A stretch of 64,000 bases of DNA from Cinnamomum chago (lineage: Eukaryota; Streptophyta; Magnoliopsida; Laurales; Lauraceae): contig CP142460.1 of assembly GCA_038049695.1 (NCBI GenBank), forward strand, positions 37,110,001 to 37,174,000, written 5' to 3'. The notes under the pieces are model-generated. The model did no database searches, was not told the DNA's origin, and was given only the letters and a program-made list of their open reading frames with translations. Of this stretch, positions 61,741-64,000 are shown piece by piece. Within the stretch, counting starts at the first letter, position 1. Every line of letters begins with the position of its first letter. A program made the translations under genes and the position numbers.

Positions 61741-62400
61741 AAGGTCACCGAACCTCTTATTTCTAGATAGAACTGAATGAGAATAAAAGAGTTTGAGAAC
61801 AAGATTTAAACCAAGGCTACCAAGGGTCCTAGGGTCCAGAGAAGAAATGGATTTGGGTCCGAAATACCTGAGATGGTTGGCACACACAATGAGATTATCT
61901 TGACGAATCCGGGGCCATCCAAAAGCTAGAAGAATCTCTTAAAATAGATCTTCCTTGACACACTTCGAGAGAAAAGGCCTCCGGAACACATTGGCACGGA
62001 ATTGACAATATAAAAACATCGATCACAGAACTGTGACACTAACAGGAACCCCAGGGACAATGACATGAGATCAACACCATCGGCAATTGCCCGATCCATG
62101 CCGGCTAACACTTCAGTTGATGCTAACTCAAAACTGTCTGTGAAAAGCAAGACTTTGTACATAACAACCCTGGCCATGGGTGCAATGCCGATGGCAGTGC
62201 CTGGGGTATAGCTAAAGTAGTCCATGGGAGAATCATAGTCGTCGATTGTAGAGATATTTAGGCTGTGTTCTTTGAGCCCTTTGCTGAAAGAGCGAGCTCC
62301 AATAAGCTTCTGGTTGCAGTTGGAAGAGTTGAACTCAATGCCTGCCTCACACGCACCCTTCCATCTTGCCGGCACATCTGAGTAATTTTTGGATTTGAGT

Positions 62401-63037
62401 CTATTTTCAATAAGATTTATTCCCTTAAAAGGGACCTAATAGTGTGGCCGCTGGACACATGTATGGTTTGAGGACCGTACATTATTGCAGATGTTTTTAG
62501 TTTGTTCTAAATGCCCATTATGCCGTTATGTGTATATTTGTTGTGTATTATGCAAAGGACATGCACACCAGGTCGATTCTGTTTTATAGATGGAATTTTT
62601 TTAGTTTGTCTTCTTGTTGAACATGTGAGTTCTGGACCTACTTGCTATAATCTTGGACATTTTTTTATATAGAATGAACTATATTGGAGACAGTAAGATG
62701 GCCTGACAACAGTTGGCCAATCAGGACTTGGTTCTGGATATGTATGCATATACAATTAAAAAAAAATTTGTCATTTGTTGTACTCTTTTTGCATCTTTAT
62801 AATTGCATAAGCTTAAAAGTATTGAATTGCATGATGATATCAAATCACCAATGTAATTACGATAATTATTTTTGACTGCCCCCAATTAGCCCTAGGCATG
62901 AAGGGTTTTCACTACAATGTCCTAATTCTAGGAATGATTTGAGTGTAAAAAGGGCAATCGATATGTATGTGTGCGTTGCCAATGTTGTGCATTCATTGAT
63001 CATCATATTTTTTTTTATCTTAATTTCTTTTTCAGTG
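62401..63037 (+). other. Probable rest of the copia leader
   Basis: Noncoding AT-rich sequence between the subtilase fragment and gag. It ends in a pyrimidine tract and TTTTTCAGTG directly before the gag ATG, which resembles a 3' splice site. Confidence 0.45.
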
Positions 63038-64000
63038 ATGGCTTCCAAAAATATCATTGCTGATCTTAGTAAGGGAGATAAGTTAGATGGTAATAACTAT
63101 GATAAGTGGTACCTAGACCATGATTTACTTGTTCGATGAACAAGAGGTCACGTATACCTTGGAATCAATTAAGACCCGACCCGAATTAGCAAATGATGCT
63201 GCACCCATGCCTGCATTGAATGATTTTGAGAAATGGGATAAAGATAATCGGATTGCTCGCAACATTATGTTGAGTAGTATGCATTTTGAATTTGTTTCCA
63301 CTTATAAAACTTACGGTACAGCTAAAGAGATGTGGGATGCCTTGAAAGAAGAATATGGTGAAATTACTGCTGATAAGACCCGTGTAATAACCATGGAATT
63401 CGATGTGTATAGGATGGCCCCAGGTGTAAACATCAGGGACCACCTCCGTAAAATGAGTCAAATGATTGCAGATCTTGCAAGGGAAGGAAATGTACTAACT
63501 AAGGACCAAAGGATCATTGCAGTCCTGCGATCTTTACCAGATTCTTGGTGCACGATAAAAAAATTTTGACCCACTCTGAGGCAATCAAAACTTTAAAGGA
63601 TCTGTGTCGCCATCTCCAGCTCGAAGCCAAAAAATTCAAGTAGAGATCGTTGGACAAGCACTATTTGTAAAACAACAGCTTGTATCAAGGTCAAGGACTA
63701 AGGTGACCAAACGTAAACGTAAGTTTCAAGATGGGGCAGACCGCCAGAAAAAGCCTAAACAAGACCAGAATGCACCCAAATAAGACCAAAAAAAGCATCA
63801 GAAGCGTAACAAGCCCAGAGACTTAGCCAAAACTAAATGCTATAAATGTTAGGAACTTGGCCACATCGCTAAAACTTGCCCAAAGTGAAATACGGTAAAC
63901 ACCCGAACTTTGTCACTCTCTTTGGTTTAATCTGAAGCACTTTATGTGGATGAAAGTTCTAGTGAATGGATAATTGATTCAGGGGCAACTAAGCACGTGA
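63038..64000 (+). pseudogene. Copia gag and protease start, decayed, truncated by the window edge
   Basis: From ATG 63038: MASKNIIADLSKGDKLDGN, NNYDKW, then a frameshift near 63120, then FDEQEVTYTLESIK, KWDKDNRIARNIMLSSM, YGTAKEMWDALKEEYGEITA and DQRIIAVLRSLPDSW, the copia Gag core (UBN2-type). A second frameshift sits in the A run at about 63556-63563, after which LTHSEAIKTLKDLCRHLQLE continues. The zinc knuckle CYKC-stop-ELGHIAKTC (63838-63879) keeps all four metal ligands but has TAG inside. The frame reaches WIIDSGATKH at the window edge, the protease active site with Asp at 63976. It is distinct in sequence from the gag-pol at 9388. Confidence 0.88.

Larger units (their letters stand above)
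60438..62044 (+). mobile_element. Solo LTR, SIRE/Maximus-like, inside the subtilase fragment
   Basis: 1607 bp from TGAAAGAGCACCTAGGG to ...GTGACACTAACA, flanked by the perfect duplication GGAAC (60433-60437 and 62045-62049). The opening TGAAAGAGCACCTA followed by a long G run and GAATAGGA resembles SIRE/Maximus-type copia LTRs as I remember them. Removing it rejoins subtilase sequence in phase. It carries a CGG-N4-CCG palindrome cluster at 61355-61740. Confidence 0.82.
60298..62400 (-). pseudogene. Subtilisin-like protease (plant SBT) fragment, split by a solo LTR
   Basis: Read on the minus strand, part 1 (about 62395-62045) gives DVPARWKGACEAG, CNQKLIGARSFSKG, DYDSPMD, then GTAIGIAPMARVVMYKVL and ADGVDLMSLSLGF. 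Part 2 (about 60432-60298) resumes at [30 protein letters not shown] and ends at IHNGAPWI. These are the middle of the plant subtilase catalytic domain. Between DYDSPMD and YFSYTPGTAIG about 20 residues are missing, the segment that in active members carries the catalytic-His motif GHGTH. The break between parts is a 1607-bp LTR with a 5-bp duplication. Neither the catalytic Asp nor the Ser region is present. It is a dead fragment, antisense inside the copia element; capture of a host gene piece is the likely origin, inferred. Confidence 0.85.
59607..64000 (+). mobile_element. Second Ty1/copia element, partial (runs off the window)
   Basis: LTR 59607-60123, primer site, leader, then gag from 63038 and the protease start at the window edge. 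A subtilase gene fragment holding a solo LTR lies between leader and gag (60298-62400). Gag has frameshifts and stops, so this copy is dead. It is inserted in the LINE. Confidence 0.7.

Overview
This 64-kb window is flowering-plant nuclear DNA made almost wholly of nested repeats. Evidence: Ty1/copia and Ty3/gypsy LTR retrotransposons with plant-type primer sites (tRNA-iMet type TGGTATCAGAGC; GGCGCCGTCTGTGGGAA), an antisense extra reading frame typical of the plant Tat lineage, an L1-type LINE and a fragment of a plant subtilase. I see no intact host gene, no RNA gene and nothing prokaryotic. Species cannot be told from the sequence.

Region 1 (724-30573) is a tandem array of 17 units of about 787 bp. 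On the minus strand each unit carries an LTR-like 3' end followed by a tRNA-iMet primer-binding site, so the array looks like a satellite derived from a copia LTR/leader junction. It is interrupted three times: (a) 4676-15356, a composite copia element with one long gag-pol frame (9388-13311), bounded by a 2-kb LTR and an inverted copy of the same LTR; (b) 19349-21338, a solo copia LTR; (c) 23501-27494, a 4-kb solo gypsy-type LTR with target duplication ATCAG. At 30574 the array joins two head-to-tail copies of a 1.46-kb LTR (30574-33495).

Region 2 (33496-44939) is AT-rich unassigned DNA with two solo LTRs: 37762-40728 (shorter relative of the 4-kb LTR, duplication AAAAT) and 42134-42910 (Tat-type LTR, duplication GTACT).

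Region 3 (44940-55399) is a non-autonomous Tat-type gypsy element on the minus strand: LTRs at both ends, primer site, polypurine tract, decayed gag, no pol, two minisatellites, and a decayed antisense frame on the plus strand. A 4-kb solo LTR (46736-50721, duplication GGGGC) lies inside the antisense frame.

Region 4 (55400-64000) holds unassigned DNA with a weak Helitron-like end, a decayed LINE ORF2 (minus strand) cut at 59606 by a second copia element (LTR 59607-60123, primer site, decayed gag from 63038 running off the window). Between the leader and gag of that copia lies an antisense subtilase fragment lacking its catalytic histidine segment, itself split by a SIRE-like solo LTR (60438-62044, duplication GGAAC).

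The most unusual signals are structural, not protein systems: clusters of short CG-rich palindromes in three unrelated LTR/satellite families, two of which share the same spacer; a leader hairpin repeated four times with a compensatory base change; a primer-site-bearing satellite; and a 2-kb inverted LTR pair around an otherwise open copia gene.
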